Shown here piece by piece: positions 51,136 through 60,019 of a DNA stretch of 64,000 nt. Below the pieces are notes generated by a model, which was not told where the DNA came from, searched no databases, and saw only the letters and a program-made list of their open reading frames with translations. Source of the DNA: Syntrophales bacterium (lineage in GTDB: Bacteria; Desulfobacterota; Syntrophia; Syntrophales; UBA2210); contig JALNXD010000008.1 of assembly GCA_023230565.1 (NCBI GenBank), positions 37,749 through 101,748 on the forward strand, read 5' to 3'. A program made the translations under genes and the position numbers. Each line of letters opens with the position of its first letter. The first letter of the stretch is position 1.

Positions 51136-51654
51136 ATGACAAAGGGTTATATCCAGGTGTATACAGGCGGCGGAAAAGGGAAAACGACGGCGGCTCTGGG
51201 CCTTGCCCTTCGGGCGGCAGGGGCGGATTTGCAAGTCTACTTCGCGCAGTTTATAAAAGGTTCGCTTTACAGCGAGATAAAAGCGCTTAAGGCGCTGGCC
51301 GGGCACGTGACCCTCAGGCAATACGGCCGGGGCGGCTACATACGGGGGACGCCGCATGAGGAAGACATCAGGCTGGCACGGGCAGGACTCACGGAGGCGA
51401 GAGAAATGATGCGAAGCGGCCGATTTGATATCGTCATTCTCGACGAGGTCAATGTAGCCGTCCGGCTCGGCCTTCTTACGGTAAAGGAGATGCTCGATTT
51501 CATCGATGCAAAACCCGTTGGCATCGAACTGGTCCTTACCGGCCGGGATGCCGATCCGGAAATCGTTGAAAGAGCGGACCTGGTAACGGAAATGAGAGAG
51601 ATCAAACACTATTTTACGAACGGCGTTGCCGCCCGCAGAGGAATCGAGCAGTAG
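51136..51654 (+). CDS. cobO: Cob(I)yrinic acid a,c-diamide adenosyltransferase (CobO/BtuR type)
   Basis: Transfers the 5'-deoxyadenosyl group of ATP to cob(I)alamin or corrinoid precursors. 172 residues with the P-loop GGGKGKTTAALGLALRAAG, YFAQFIKG, VILDEVNVAVRLGL and VLTGRDADPEIVERADLVTEMREIKHYF, all typical of CobO/BtuR. AGGAGG precedes the ATG. It starts the cob salvage part of the operon. Confidence 0.95.
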   Translation: MTKGYIQVYTGGGKGKTTAALGLALRAAGADLQVYFAQFIKGSLYSEIKALKALAGHVTLRQYGRGGYIRGTPHEEDIRLARAGLTEAREMMRSGRFDIVILDEVNVAVRLGLLTVKEMLDFIDAKPVGIELVLTGRDADPEIVERADLVTEMREIKHYFTNGVAARRGIEQ

Positions 51655-51671
51655 CGAAGAAAGCCGGAATC

Positions 51672-52646
51672 GTGGAGAATCGCGTGGATGACATTGTTCA
51701 TGAGGTGAAGGACCGGTTCAGGGAGGCCGTCGAGAGAAATCCCGCTCAAGCCATCCTCCTTTCGGGAGGTCTCGACTCGACGCTCGCGGCGTTGTGTGCA
51801 AAGACGCCCATGGCAATCTCTGTGGAGCTTATGCCGTACAGCGAAGATCGCCGATACGCCGAAAGAGTGGCCCGGCATCTCGGCCTTGCTCACCATTTTG
51901 TGCAGGTGCGTGTCGACGAGGCCCTGAAAACCGTTCCCGCCGTTATCGGCGTGCTGAAAAGCTTCGATCCGGCCATTCCCAATGATGTTGCCGTCTTTTG
52001 CGGCCTTTCCTATGCAAAGGATAAAGGCATCGGCAGCGTGATGACCGGGGACGGAAGCGACGAAGTTTTTGCCGGTTATTCCTTCATGCGGCAAATGGGC
52101 GATCTGGGCGAATATTTGAATAGGATGCACGCATCCATGCGGTTCGGTGCAAATGAAATAGGCAGGTCACTCGGAATCTCGATCCGCCAGCCCTTTTTGG
52201 ACAAAGATTTTTTCACCTTTGCCAAGGAAATCGCCCTTTCTTACAAGATAGTCGAAGAAGGGGGGATTACCTGGGGCAAGTGGATTCTTCGAAAGGCCTT
52301 TGAGGAGATGCTTCCGGGGGAGATTCTTTGGCAAAGCAAGCGGCCCTGCGAATGCGGTTCAGGGATGACGCGCCTGCGCGGCATTATCGAATCGATGGTC
52401 TCCGACAGCGAATATGAAAGGGCAACGCGCCTTTTTCCGGTGCGGTTTCGAAGTAAGGAACATTATTACTATTATCGAATATATCGGGAAAGGGTGGGCG
52501 AAATTCCCGCTCCCGAAGAGGGGCAGAAGCGCTGCGGCGGCTGCGGCGCCGGTATGGATGCCTCTGCCTTTCATTGCAAGGTATGCGGCAGTGTAGAGGA
52601 CTGGCGGTTAACAGGGGGGCAATGCCCTTCCGTCGCCGGTCGGTGA
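51672..52646 (+). CDS. Asparagine synthase-related PP-loop protein with zinc ribbon, function unknown
   Basis: 324 residues. The PP-loop ATP site SGGLDST (31-37) and TGDGSDEVFAGY (125-136) place it in the asparagine synthase C-terminal (ATP-pyrophosphatase) family. There is no N-terminal glutaminase domain, so ammonia or another nucleophile must come from elsewhere. The C-terminus adds a zinc ribbon, C288-x2-C291-x10-C302-x2-C305, plus a CEC motif earlier (KRPCECGSG). It lies between cobO and cobU, 17 bp after cobO. It is a candidate for an amidation or adenylation step in corrinoid salvage, but no known B12 enzyme is of this type. GTG start. Confidence 0.8.
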   Translation: MENRVDDIVHEVKDRFREAVERNPAQAILLSGGLDSTLAALCAKTPMAISVELMPYSEDRRYAERVARHLGLAHHFVQVRVDEALKTVPAVIGVLKSFDPAIPNDVAVFCGLSYAKDKGIGSVMTGDGSDEVFAGYSFMRQMGDLGEYLNRMHASMRFGANEIGRSLGISIRQPFLDKDFFTFAKEIALSYKIVEEGGITWGKWILRKAFEEMLPGEILWQSKRPCECGSGMTRLRGIIESMVSDSEYERATRLFPVRFRSKEHYYYYRIYRERVGEIPAPEEGQKRCGGCGAGMDASAFHCKVCGSVEDWRLTGGQCPSVAGR

Positions 52647-52674
52647 GGTAGAATTACAAAAGCGAGAGGGCAAT

Positions 52675-53190
52675 ATGATTATTTTTATCACTGGCGGCGC
52701 TCGAAGCGGCAAGAGCGATTTCGCCCAGGATCTGGCGGAAAAGCGGGACGGCAGGCGCCTGTTCATTGCCACGGCCCAACCCTTTGATGAAGAGATGCGC
52801 CGGCGGATTGCGGCGCACCGGGCACGGCGCGGCGATCGGTGGGATACGGTGGAAGAACCGGTCCACATCGGCAGGACAGCAGGATCGGCCGCGCGGGCCT
52901 ATGAAACGGTGCTTCTCGATTGCATGACGCTCTGGTTATCGAACCTCATGGGCGAATATCCGCAGGAGGATGAAAAAGCGGAAGAAGTTATCGATGAATT
53001 CTTTGCAAGCCTCGACGGATTCGCGGGGACCTTCATAGTGATAGGAAACGAAGTGGGGCTGGGAGTTGTGCCGGATAATCCCCTTGCCCGGGAGTATAGG
53101 GACAGGCTCGGGTTTCTCAATCAGCGAATGGCCCGGAAAGCGGACAGGGTGTATTTCATGGTTGCGGGAATAGCGACCCGAGTTAAATAG
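52675..53190 (+). CDS. cobU: Adenosylcobinamide kinase / guanylyltransferase CobU
   Basis: Phosphorylates adenosylcobinamide and transfers GMP to give AdoCbi-GDP. 171 residues: P-loop FITGGARSGKSDFAQDLA, IATAQPFDEEMRRRIAAHRARRGDRWDTVEEP with the guanylylated His, DCMTLWLSNLM and VIGNEVGLGVVPDNPLAREYRDRLGFLNQ. Normal length. First of the contiguous cobUTS trio. Confidence 0.96.
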   Translation: MIIFITGGARSGKSDFAQDLAEKRDGRRLFIATAQPFDEEMRRRIAAHRARRGDRWDTVEEPVHIGRTAGSAARAYETVLLDCMTLWLSNLMGEYPQEDEKAEEVIDEFFASLDGFAGTFIVIGNEVGLGVVPDNPLAREYRDRLGFLNQRMARKADRVYFMVAGIATRVK

Positions 53191-53200
53191 GAATGTTGCA

Positions 53201-54262
53201 ATGAAAGGACTGGAAGAAATCCTGAATGCAATCGAACCGCTGGATGAAGAATGGCTTGTCCGGGCGCAGGTCCGGTTGGATTCGCTGACCAAGCCTGTCG
53301 GGAGCCTGGGAAAACTGGAGGAGATCGCCCGCCGCTACGGGGCGATAAAAAAGAACCTTGCCCCTTCCACGGCAAGGAAGATGATCGTGGCATTCGCTGG
53401 CGATCATGGAGTGACGGAAGAGGCGGTGAGCGCCTATCCTCAGGCGGTGACGGTGCAGATGGTAAAAAATATGTGTGCCGGCGGGGCGGCCGTAAACGTC
53501 CTAGCGCGGCAGGCCGGCGCCGACGTGACTGTCGTCGATATCGGCGTCAGGTACGATTTTTCGCCCTGTGAAAGACTGATTGCCAAAAAGATAGGTCACG
53601 GAACGAAAAACTTCACTGCCGGTCCCGCAATGTCCCGCGGGGAGGCACTGTGCGCCCTCATGACAGGTATCGGGCTGGCGGGGGATTTCGCCCGGGCCGG
53701 ATATGATATGATCGGAACCGGGGAAATGGGAATCGGAAATACTACCGCGTCAAGTGCCGTTTTTGCGGTGATGGCTGGGCTTCCTCCGGAGGAAGTCACC
53801 GGGCGCGGTACCGGTATAGACGAGAATATGCTGAAGAGAAAGATCGAGGCCGTAAAAAAGGCCATCGCCGTAAACAGGCCGGATCGCTCCGATCCGCTGG
53901 ATGTGCTTGCAAAGGTGGGGGGATATGAAATCGGGGGCATTGCCGGCCTGATTATCGGCGGTGCCGCCCGCAGGATTCCCGTCGTAGTTGACGGATTCAT
54001 CTCCACGGCCGGCGCGTTGATTGCCCTGGCCCTGAAGGAGACTGCCGGTGACTACCTCTTTTTTTCACATCTGTCGGCGGAAGCGGGACATAAAGGCATG
54101 CTCGATTATCTCCGGCAGGCGCCTATTATGGATCTGGATATGCGCCTCGGCGAAGGGACCGGCGCCGCAATGGCCATGATGGTGATCGAATCCGCCCTTT
54201 TGGTGATGAAGAATATGGCTACTTTCAAATCAGCCGGAGTTGAAGAAAAGATCAGAAAATGA
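53201..54262 (+). CDS. cobT: Nicotinate-nucleotide-dimethylbenzimidazole phosphoribosyltransferase CobT
   Basis: Activates the lower ligand base by forming alpha-ribazole phosphate from nicotinate mononucleotide. 353 residues with LTKPVGSLGKLEEIARRYG, VAFAGDHGVTEEAVSAYPQ, GTGEMGIGNTTASSAV, and the end containing DMRLGEGTGAAMAM, which includes the catalytic Glu. GC-rich. Its stop overlaps the cobS start (ATGA). Confidence 0.96.
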   Translation: MKGLEEILNAIEPLDEEWLVRAQVRLDSLTKPVGSLGKLEEIARRYGAIKKNLAPSTARKMIVAFAGDHGVTEEAVSAYPQAVTVQMVKNMCAGGAAVNVLARQAGADVTVVDIGVRYDFSPCERLIAKKIGHGTKNFTAGPAMSRGEALCALMTGIGLAGDFARAGYDMIGTGEMGIGNTTASSAVFAVMAGLPPEEVTGRGTGIDENMLKRKIEAVKKAIAVNRPDRSDPLDVLAKVGGYEIGGIAGLIIGGAARRIPVVVDGFISTAGALIALALKETAGDYLFFSHLSAEAGHKGMLDYLRQAPIMDLDMRLGEGTGAAMAMMVIESALLVMKNMATFKSAGVEEKIRK

Positions 54263-54996
54263 AAGCCTTCATAGCAGCGATTCGTTTCCTTACAATTGTC
54301 CCTTGCTTCAGGACCATCAAAATATCCGAGCAAGATCTTGTGCGTTCCATGGCATTTTACCCTCTGGCAGGCTTTATCATCGGAATTTATCTTGCAGGTA
54401 TCCGGCTTTTTTTTGGACTTTTTTTCTCATCTTCATTAACAGACATAATTATAATTATTGCGCTTGTGGTTGTGACTGGAGCGCTTCATCTTGATGGATT
54501 GGCCGATACGGCCGACGGCTTGGCGGGTGGAAAGAATAAAGAAAAAGTGCTTGCCATAATGAAAGACACCAAAATCGGATCATTTGCAGTTGTGGGTATT
54601 GTAAGTGTAATATTCCTTAAAATATTTTCTCTTGGAGAGATTCCCGAGTTTACAAAGACCAGCGCACTCATAGTCATGCCGGCATTGTCTCGATGGTCGG
54701 TTGTCCCGCTGGCTGCCTGCCTTCCCTATGCCAGAACGGGACAAGGAACGGGGAAGATATTCGTCTCCCGGGCAGGATTTACCCAATCCTTTGTCTCATC
54801 TGTGACGGCGATTTTGATAGCGGCTGGATTCTTTTTTATGAAAGGAATTCTAATTATGATCTTTGTGACTGTATTTACAGCAATAATAGGATTATTTTTT
54901 TTCAGGAGGATCGGAGGTATTACCGGCGACAGCCTTGGCGCTGCAATCGAACTGAATGAAATTGCAGTCTTGTTGGCTGTGGCAGCCCTTTTTTAA
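54259..54996 (+). CDS. cobS: Adenosylcobinamide-GDP ribazoletransferase CobS
   Basis: Membrane enzyme joining AdoCbi-GDP and alpha-ribazole (phosphate), the last condensation of the nucleotide loop. 245 residues, six or so hydrophobic segments, with TGALHLDGLADTADGLAGGKNKEKVLAIMKD, the core motif. It ends GDSLGAAIELNEIAVLL. Coupled to cobT by a 4-base overlap, yet much more AT-rich than cobT. Confidence 0.95.
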   Translation: MKAFIAAIRFLTIVPCFRTIKISEQDLVRSMAFYPLAGFIIGIYLAGIRLFFGLFFSSSLTDIIIIIALVVVTGALHLDGLADTADGLAGGKNKEKVLAIMKDTKIGSFAVVGIVSVIFLKIFSLGEIPEFTKTSALIVMPALSRWSVVPLAACLPYARTGQGTGKIFVSRAGFTQSFVSSVTAILIAAGFFFMKGILIMIFVTVFTAIIGLFFFRRIGGITGDSLGAAIELNEIAVLLAVAALF

Positions 54997-55076
54997 AAAG
55001 AATGCCTGTGGTGGATAGGTTGCCTGAAACGCAGAGCAAAGAAAAAAGAATAGTAAGGAATAAAAGATCTGCATAA

Positions 55077-55982
55077 ATGAGAAAAAACAAATTCAAGAAA
55101 ATATTATTGTTACTCCTTCCATATACCTTTTTCGGCTTTCTGCTGAATTCGCACGCAGTTGCCGGTGCTTCCGAAGAAAAGGATTCTTGTGTGCCAAAAA
55201 GAATTGTCTCACTTGCACCGGACATAACTGAAATTCTTTTTGCCCTGGGGCTGGACAAGGAAATAGCAGGTGTTACGGAATTCAGCAGCTATCCTGAAGC
55301 GGCACAAAGAAAACCAAAAGTGGGAACTTATATCAATCTTTCTGTCGAGAAGATAGTTATATTGAATCCGGATCTTGTGATAGGAACCGCAAACGGCAAT
55401 AAACGGGATACTATCAATCAGCTTGCCCGGATTGGAATCCGGACGCATATAATAAATCCGGCCGCGTTTGAAGATATTTTCAGCACGATTTTAGAAATAG
55501 GGAAGATTACCGGCCGTTGTAGTCAGGCGGACAGTATTGTAAAGGACCTCCGCAGGAGGGTGGATTATGTGTGCCGTATAATGGAAACAGTGAAGAGACC
55601 GCGCATTTTTTTCCAAATAGGCATTCACCCGATAATAACAGTAGGGAATAAAACAGTCCACCACTCGTTAATAGAAATCGCAGGAGGTTTGAACGTGATG
55701 GGAGAAACTGAAATTCTTTATCCAAAAGTGAATATCGAACAGATAATTGCTTCTGCACCGGATATTATACTTATTTCGTCAATGAAAAGAGAAAGCAATT
55801 TTGAAGCCGTAAAAAGAGAATGGAAGAGGTGGAAGGAAATCCCCGCAGTAAGAAATGATAAAATTTTTATTATCGACAGTGATTTGACAGATCGATTCTC
55901 GCCGCGCCTTATCGAGGGTCTGGAAAGAATTGCTGCACTTCTTCATCCTGAAATTTCAGATGGCAGTAATGACCGAAAATAA
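55077..55982 (+). CDS. btuF: Cobalamin ABC transporter substrate-binding protein BtuF
   Basis: 301-residue periplasmic binding protein of the BtuF/FepB-like class. N-terminal signal segment (about 5-30, ILLLLLPYTFFGFLLNSHAVAG). The mature part begins KRIVSLAPDITEILFALGLDKEIAGVTEFSSYPEAA, typical of BtuF, with ILNPDLVIGT and VNIEQIIASAPDIILIS. It supplies corrinoid to BtuCD encoded 7 kb upstream in the same cluster. Confidence 0.92.
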   Translation: MRKNKFKKILLLLLPYTFFGFLLNSHAVAGASEEKDSCVPKRIVSLAPDITEILFALGLDKEIAGVTEFSSYPEAAQRKPKVGTYINLSVEKIVILNPDLVIGTANGNKRDTINQLARIGIRTHIINPAAFEDIFSTILEIGKITGRCSQADSIVKDLRRRVDYVCRIMETVKRPRIFFQIGIHPIITVGNKTVHHSLIEIAGGLNVMGETEILYPKVNIEQIIASAPDIILISSMKRESNFEAVKREWKRWKEIPAVRNDKIFIIDSDLTDRFSPRLIEGLERIAALLHPEISDGSNDRK

Positions 55983-56034
55983 GTGGTGTTACCAGGCAGA
56001 CGTTAAAATGAAAATTTGAAAGGAATAGTGCATA

Positions 56035-56655
56035 ATGCTTGAATATTTTTATCAAGGCGGACCTGTAATGTATCCGCTTCTATTTTGTTCAGTTCTTTCT
56101 GTTGCGATTGTAATAGAAAGAAGCATTTTTTGGATAAAGGAAAGAAAAAGACAAGACAGAAATCGCCGTGACTCACTGATGAATTGCATTGAAAGAAATG
56201 ATCTGGAAGGTGCGCGGATAGCAGCGGGTGATATGTGCGATTTCGTTATACGGGTGCTTGTCTGTGGTATGGTTCACCGGGAGTTTTCTCTTCGGGATGC
56301 CTTGCACATGGCGGCTGATGAAGAAATCGGCCGTATGGGAAGATATCTTCCTGTTCTTGATACAATGATCACGCTGGCCCCTCTTTTGGGAATACTCGGT
56401 ACCGTCACGGGTATTATATTTTCGTTTAATATGCTTGGAGCTGTGGGGGTTGAAGATCCGAAGACGGTCACTGCCGGAATTGCCCAGGCATTGATTACGA
56501 CAGCTTTCGGACTTGCAGTCGCCATATTCAGTCTCATTCCGTACAATTATTTTACCAGCCGGATGGAAAAGGCAGCAGGCGATATTGAAAAATATGCGAC
56601 TACACTTGAGATACTCGTAGAGAAAAATAAAAACAGTTCGGAGTCGCTTCGATGA
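56035..56655 (+). CDS. exbB: ExbB/TolQ family proton channel protein
   Basis: 206-residue MotA/TolQ/ExbB protein with three membrane helices. YPLLFCSVLSVAIVIERSIF at the start, and LPVLDTMITLAPLLGILGTVTGIIFSF plus ITTAFGLAVAIFSLIPYNYF near the C-terminus, are the channel-forming helices. It energises TonB for BtuB. Overlaps exbD by four bases (ATGA). Confidence 0.92.
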   Translation: MLEYFYQGGPVMYPLLFCSVLSVAIVIERSIFWIKERKRQDRNRRDSLMNCIERNDLEGARIAAGDMCDFVIRVLVCGMVHREFSLRDALHMAADEEIGRMGRYLPVLDTMITLAPLLGILGTVTGIIFSFNMLGAVGVEDPKTVTAGIAQALITTAFGLAVAIFSLIPYNYFTSRMEKAAGDIEKYATTLEILVEKNKNSSESLR

Positions 56656-57053
56656 AAATTGAAAAAAAACACGCAAGGAAAGCGCGGATTGAAATGATTC
56701 CCCTCATTGATGTAATTTTCCTCTTGCTTATTACGTTCATTCTTTTTTCAATGTCAATGAAAGTCCACAGGGTACTACCTGTAGTGCTTCCTTCGGCATC
56801 AACGGCCCAGATCGAAAAAAAAAATACGATCACTATTACGGTGCGCGAAAACGGGAACATATTCATAGAGAGGGAAAAGGTCGATACGGGGAAACTGGCC
56901 GGTTTGCTGAAAGAATATCATATAAAAGCGCCTGATCATGCGGTTATGATTTCGGGAGCCAAAAAGGCTTCTTATGAAAGGGTGGCTGCTGTGCTGGAGG
57001 CCACAGGGAAAGCAGGAATAAAAGAAGTATCTCTGGAGATGAAATGGGAATAA
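56652..57053 (+). CDS. exbD: ExbD/TolR family protein
   Basis: 133 residues: short cytoplasmic N-terminus, one membrane helix with the essential Asp in MIPLIDVIFLLLITFIL, and a periplasmic TolR-like domain. Member of the TonB energising complex; overlaps exbB by 4 bp and tonB by 10 bp. Confidence 0.93.
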   Translation: MKIEKKHARKARIEMIPLIDVIFLLLITFILFSMSMKVHRVLPVVLPSASTAQIEKKNTITITVRENGNIFIEREKVDTGKLAGLLKEYHIKAPDHAVMISGAKKASYERVAAVLEATGKAGIKEVSLEMKWE

Positions 57054-57811
57054 AACACCCAGACCTGTTTGTACCTGTACTTGCAGCTCTTTTGATCCAC
57101 GGGATGATAGCCTTGGTCCCCGTTCCGGAGAGATCGATTCAACTGCGGACTTTTCAGATCAACCGTCCTCTGGCGGTGAGATTCGTGACAACTAAAAACG
57201 AATCTGTGGAAAAAGTGCCGCCTGCCGAGGATTTAAAGCAGCCCAGAACTATCGAAAAGGAATCATCGGAAAGAAAAAAAGATTTTGAAACGCAGACTGA
57301 CACGCCTTTAATCCGTAAAACACCTGTGAAAAAAAGTATTAAACCCGCTTCTGCTGTTTTGAGAAATGAAAAACTGAAAAATAATGCAATATCTGAGAAA
57401 AGAATTGAAATGAGTACGAATACTGATATAAAAATGCAATCTATCTCAGGAGATGCCGAATCGAATATCGTGAAAAAAAATGTCAAGATACCGTCTTTAT
57501 CCGAAAGCTACACAGATAATAAAAAAGAATCAGTGCCACGGCAAGTTGAACCCGGATATAGAGATAATCCGCCGCCTGCCTATCCTCAGATTGCCAGAAG
57601 AAGAGGATACGAAGGCGTGGTCGTGCTTTTCGTAGAAGTCCGGTCTGACGGGACAGTAGAAAATGTAACGATAAAAGAATCATCGGGAAAAACTATTCTT
57701 GACCGCGCCGCATTAGAAGGTGTGAGAACGTGGACCTTCTATCCGGCCTTAAGAGAAGGAAAGCCTGTTTCTGCGCGGATCGAAGTACCGGTCCGGTTTG
57801 TATTGAAATAA
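57044..57811 (+). CDS. tonB: TonB family energy transducer
   Basis: 255 residues. N-terminal membrane anchor (about 8-25), a long periplasmic linker and a C-terminal TonB domain (PAYPQIARRRGYEGVVVLFVEV ... LDRAALEGVRTWTFYPAL). The linker is Lys/Ser/Glu-rich rather than the usual Pro-Lys/Pro-Glu repeat. Likely dedicated to BtuB because it sits at the end of the corrinoid cluster. Confidence 0.92.
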   Translation: MGIKHPDLFVPVLAALLIHGMIALVPVPERSIQLRTFQINRPLAVRFVTTKNESVEKVPPAEDLKQPRTIEKESSERKKDFETQTDTPLIRKTPVKKSIKPASAVLRNEKLKNNAISEKRIEMSTNTDIKMQSISGDAESNIVKKNVKIPSLSESYTDNKKESVPRQVEPGYRDNPPPAYPQIARRRGYEGVVVLFVEVRSDGTVENVTIKESSGKTILDRAALEGVRTWTFYPALREGKPVSARIEVPVRFVLK

Positions 57812-57848
57812 GATTGCCTCCGGCATATTGGTGAGGCTGGATAACAAA

Positions 57849-58904
57849 ATGGAAACAATAAGGATTTTAAAAGAAGAATCAAATGGCCGCTCAGGAATGA
57901 TTCCGGAACGGAAAAACAAACTGAAGATTGTGTGCCAAGGATTTGCTCTCATTACAATGATGCTGGCAATAATCTTCAGTGGTATACAGGATGCCCAGGC
58001 TAAAGAGACCAAAATATCCCGTTTTCATTACCAGAAGGGAAATCTTTATTTGAGCAGGCAAAAAATAGATAAGGCGATCGAGCATTACGGCAAAGCAATT
58101 AAGAGCAATCCTGAATCTCCAAAATACCATTACCATTTGGGCGAGGCTTACAGACTCAAGGAAATGGATGAAGCAGCTATTGAATCATATTCAAAAACCA
58201 TCGAACTCGATTCCGGCTATTCAACAGCGTATGAAAAGATTGCAGAAATTTACGATAAAAATAAATTCACTGAAAAAGCAATTTATTATTATAATCTTCA
58301 TTCGCAGCGATGCACCAAAAAATGCAGAAGATATTTTTCTTCAGGAAAAATTTACGAAATTAAAAAAGATGTAAAAAACGCCCTTAGGGAATATGAGAGA
58401 TCACTTGAGCTTTGCTCTAATGATTTCACTGTGCTTTGCCGCGCAGCGGCTGTCTGTATTCGCTTGAAGGACCGCAAAAAGGCAGTTATTTATTTAGAGA
58501 AAGCCAGGAAGCAGAGACCTTTTGATGAAAAGGTCGTGTTTAATCTGGGCGTCGCCTATATGGAATTGAAGCAATTCGATAAAGCCCTGGACTTTCTAAT
58601 AACAGCCTTAAAAATTGATCCTTGTAATGGTGCTACGAGATATTCTCTTGGCAAGGCTTACTATGGAGCCGGCGATTTGGAGCAAGCGATCAAACACACA
58701 AGAAAAGCTCTGGAAATAGATACCTGCAATCCGGAATACCACTTCAGATTAGGCCTTTATTACACGAAAAAAGGATGGATAGATATGGCAGAAAGTGAGT
58801 ACAGGGAAACACACTATCTTGATCCCGATTTTATTTTTAAGCAGATCAACATTAGTAAGAATAAAGCAGATTGTGGTCAAGAAACTGAAACTGAAATAGA
58901 CTGA
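57849..58904 (+). CDS. TPR-repeat protein with N-terminal membrane/signal segment
   Basis: About 351 residues; ATG 57849 has GAGG 12 bp upstream, but ATG 57897 would give a more usual signal peptide (hydrophobic CQGFALITMMLAIIFSGI). At least seven TPR units are visible, e.g. GNLYLSRQKIDKAIEHYGKAIKSNPESPKYHYHLGEAYRLK and NLGVAYMELKQFDKALDFLITALKIDPC. It has an unusual number of Cys (RCTKKCRRYF, LEICSNDF-like LELCSNDFTVLC, IDPCNG, IDTCNP). It lies 37 bp after tonB, so it may be part of the corrinoid operon; its function there is unknown. Confidence 0.8.
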   Translation: METIRILKEESNGRSGMIPERKNKLKIVCQGFALITMMLAIIFSGIQDAQAKETKISRFHYQKGNLYLSRQKIDKAIEHYGKAIKSNPESPKYHYHLGEAYRLKEMDEAAIESYSKTIELDSGYSTAYEKIAEIYDKNKFTEKAIYYYNLHSQRCTKKCRRYFSSGKIYEIKKDVKNALREYERSLELCSNDFTVLCRAAAVCIRLKDRKKAVIYLEKARKQRPFDEKVVFNLGVAYMELKQFDKALDFLITALKIDPCNGATRYSLGKAYYGAGDLEQAIKHTRKALEIDTCNPEYHFRLGLYYTKKGWIDMAESEYRETHYLDPDFIFKQINISKNKADCGQETETEID

Positions 58905-58977
58905 TTCCAATATGCCCCAAGATTAATGAAGAATGGCGGTTTGCAATCAGAATTCTGCTAAATGATGGAGAAAGTAA

Positions 58978-59556
58978 ATGACAGAATATGCTGCAATGAA
59001 AAAAAGACTCGCGGAAATGATTTTTGAAAAATCCTTTCGATATAGCGACAATCCACCTTTTACACTGGCTTCAGGAAAAACCAGCAATTATTATTTTAAT
59101 TGCAAGGCGACAACGCTGAATCCGGAAGGAATGTATCTGATTGGCAATACTATATTCGATATGCTGAAGAATTCGGAAGTATCAGCAGTCGGAGGGCTTA
59201 CTCTGGGTGCCGATCCCATCGCAAATGCAGTTTCCCTTATATCGTATCAAAAAGGGAGGCCTCTCAACACATTTATAGTGCGCAAGGATATAAAGGAACA
59301 TGGTACGAGAAGCGCAATAGAGGGCAATGTTCAATCGGGTGATCATGTGTGCGTGCTTGATGACGTTATTACGACAGGCGGTTCGACAATTCTTGCAATA
59401 AAAAAAGCCAGGGAAGCGGGATTAGTTGTTGACGGAGTCATCGCGCTGATAGATAGGCAGGAAGGTGGCAGGGAACACATCCTGGAATCTGTTTCCAACG
59501 TAAAATCCGTTTTTACTCGCGATGATATAATGAACCGTTTCAGACAGGGAAACTGA
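58978..59556 (+). CDS. pyrE: Orotate phosphoribosyltransferase
   Basis: Converts orotate and PRPP to OMP in pyrimidine synthesis. 192 residues; FTLASGKTSNYYFNCKATTLNPEG is the OPRT N-terminal signature and VCVLDDVITTGGSTILAIKKARE the PRPP-binding motif. IVRKDIKEHGTRSAIEGN supplies the catalytic Lys loop. GGAGAAAGTAA upstream. Confidence 0.96.
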   Translation: MTEYAAMKKRLAEMIFEKSFRYSDNPPFTLASGKTSNYYFNCKATTLNPEGMYLIGNTIFDMLKNSEVSAVGGLTLGADPIANAVSLISYQKGRPLNTFIVRKDIKEHGTRSAIEGNVQSGDHVCVLDDVITTGGSTILAIKKAREAGLVVDGVIALIDRQEGGREHILESVSNVKSVFTRDDIMNRFRQGN

Positions 59557-59728
59557 ATCCTGTTTACGCATCTGTATCGGCCGGTATCAGTGTTCACAAA
59601 TGCTTATTGATAATGAAAATAAATCCTGAAGCGGAAGCCGGGAAAATTCAGAAGGTCTCGAGTCCCGCCTTCCGCATAAAGAATTTGAAATAAAGGCGAC
59701 CTGAAATCACATGCAGAAAGAGGGTTTT

Positions 59729-59890
59729 CTATTCCGGTTTTTTAGCTTTTCTACCTCTCTTCTCTTTTTTCAATACACCCACATTTACGAGATATTTTTT
59801 TAAAGGTAAAATTTCTTTATCAATTTCTTCTCTCTGCTTCAACAATTCTTCAAAACGCTTTTTGGCAATTTCCTTAAAATCCTTGTCCAT
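59729..59890 (-). CDS. Small basic hypothetical protein (53 residues)
   Basis: ATG at 59890 on the minus strand, preceded by AAAGGAGGAAT, a strong ribosome binding site. The product begins MDKDFKEIAKKRFEELLKQR, with a Lys/Glu-rich helix (about 3-30), then KKYLVNVGVLKKEKRGRKAK with a RGRKAKK tail that resembles an AT-hook or nucleic-acid-binding tail. It lies antisense between pyrE and cutA. Not a family I recognise. Confidence 0.6.
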   Translation of the reverse strand: MDKDFKEIAKKRFEELLKQREEIDKEILPLKKYLVNVGVLKKEKRGRKAKKPE

Positions 59891-60019
59891 TTTATTCCTC
59901 CTTTCTTATTAAACAAACCATGCGCAATGTTAACACAAACTGAATAAATTACCATTTTTTTTACTAAATAAATTTTTTTATAATAACTGAATTTGAAAAG
60001 AGATCGAGGAGGGTTGAGA

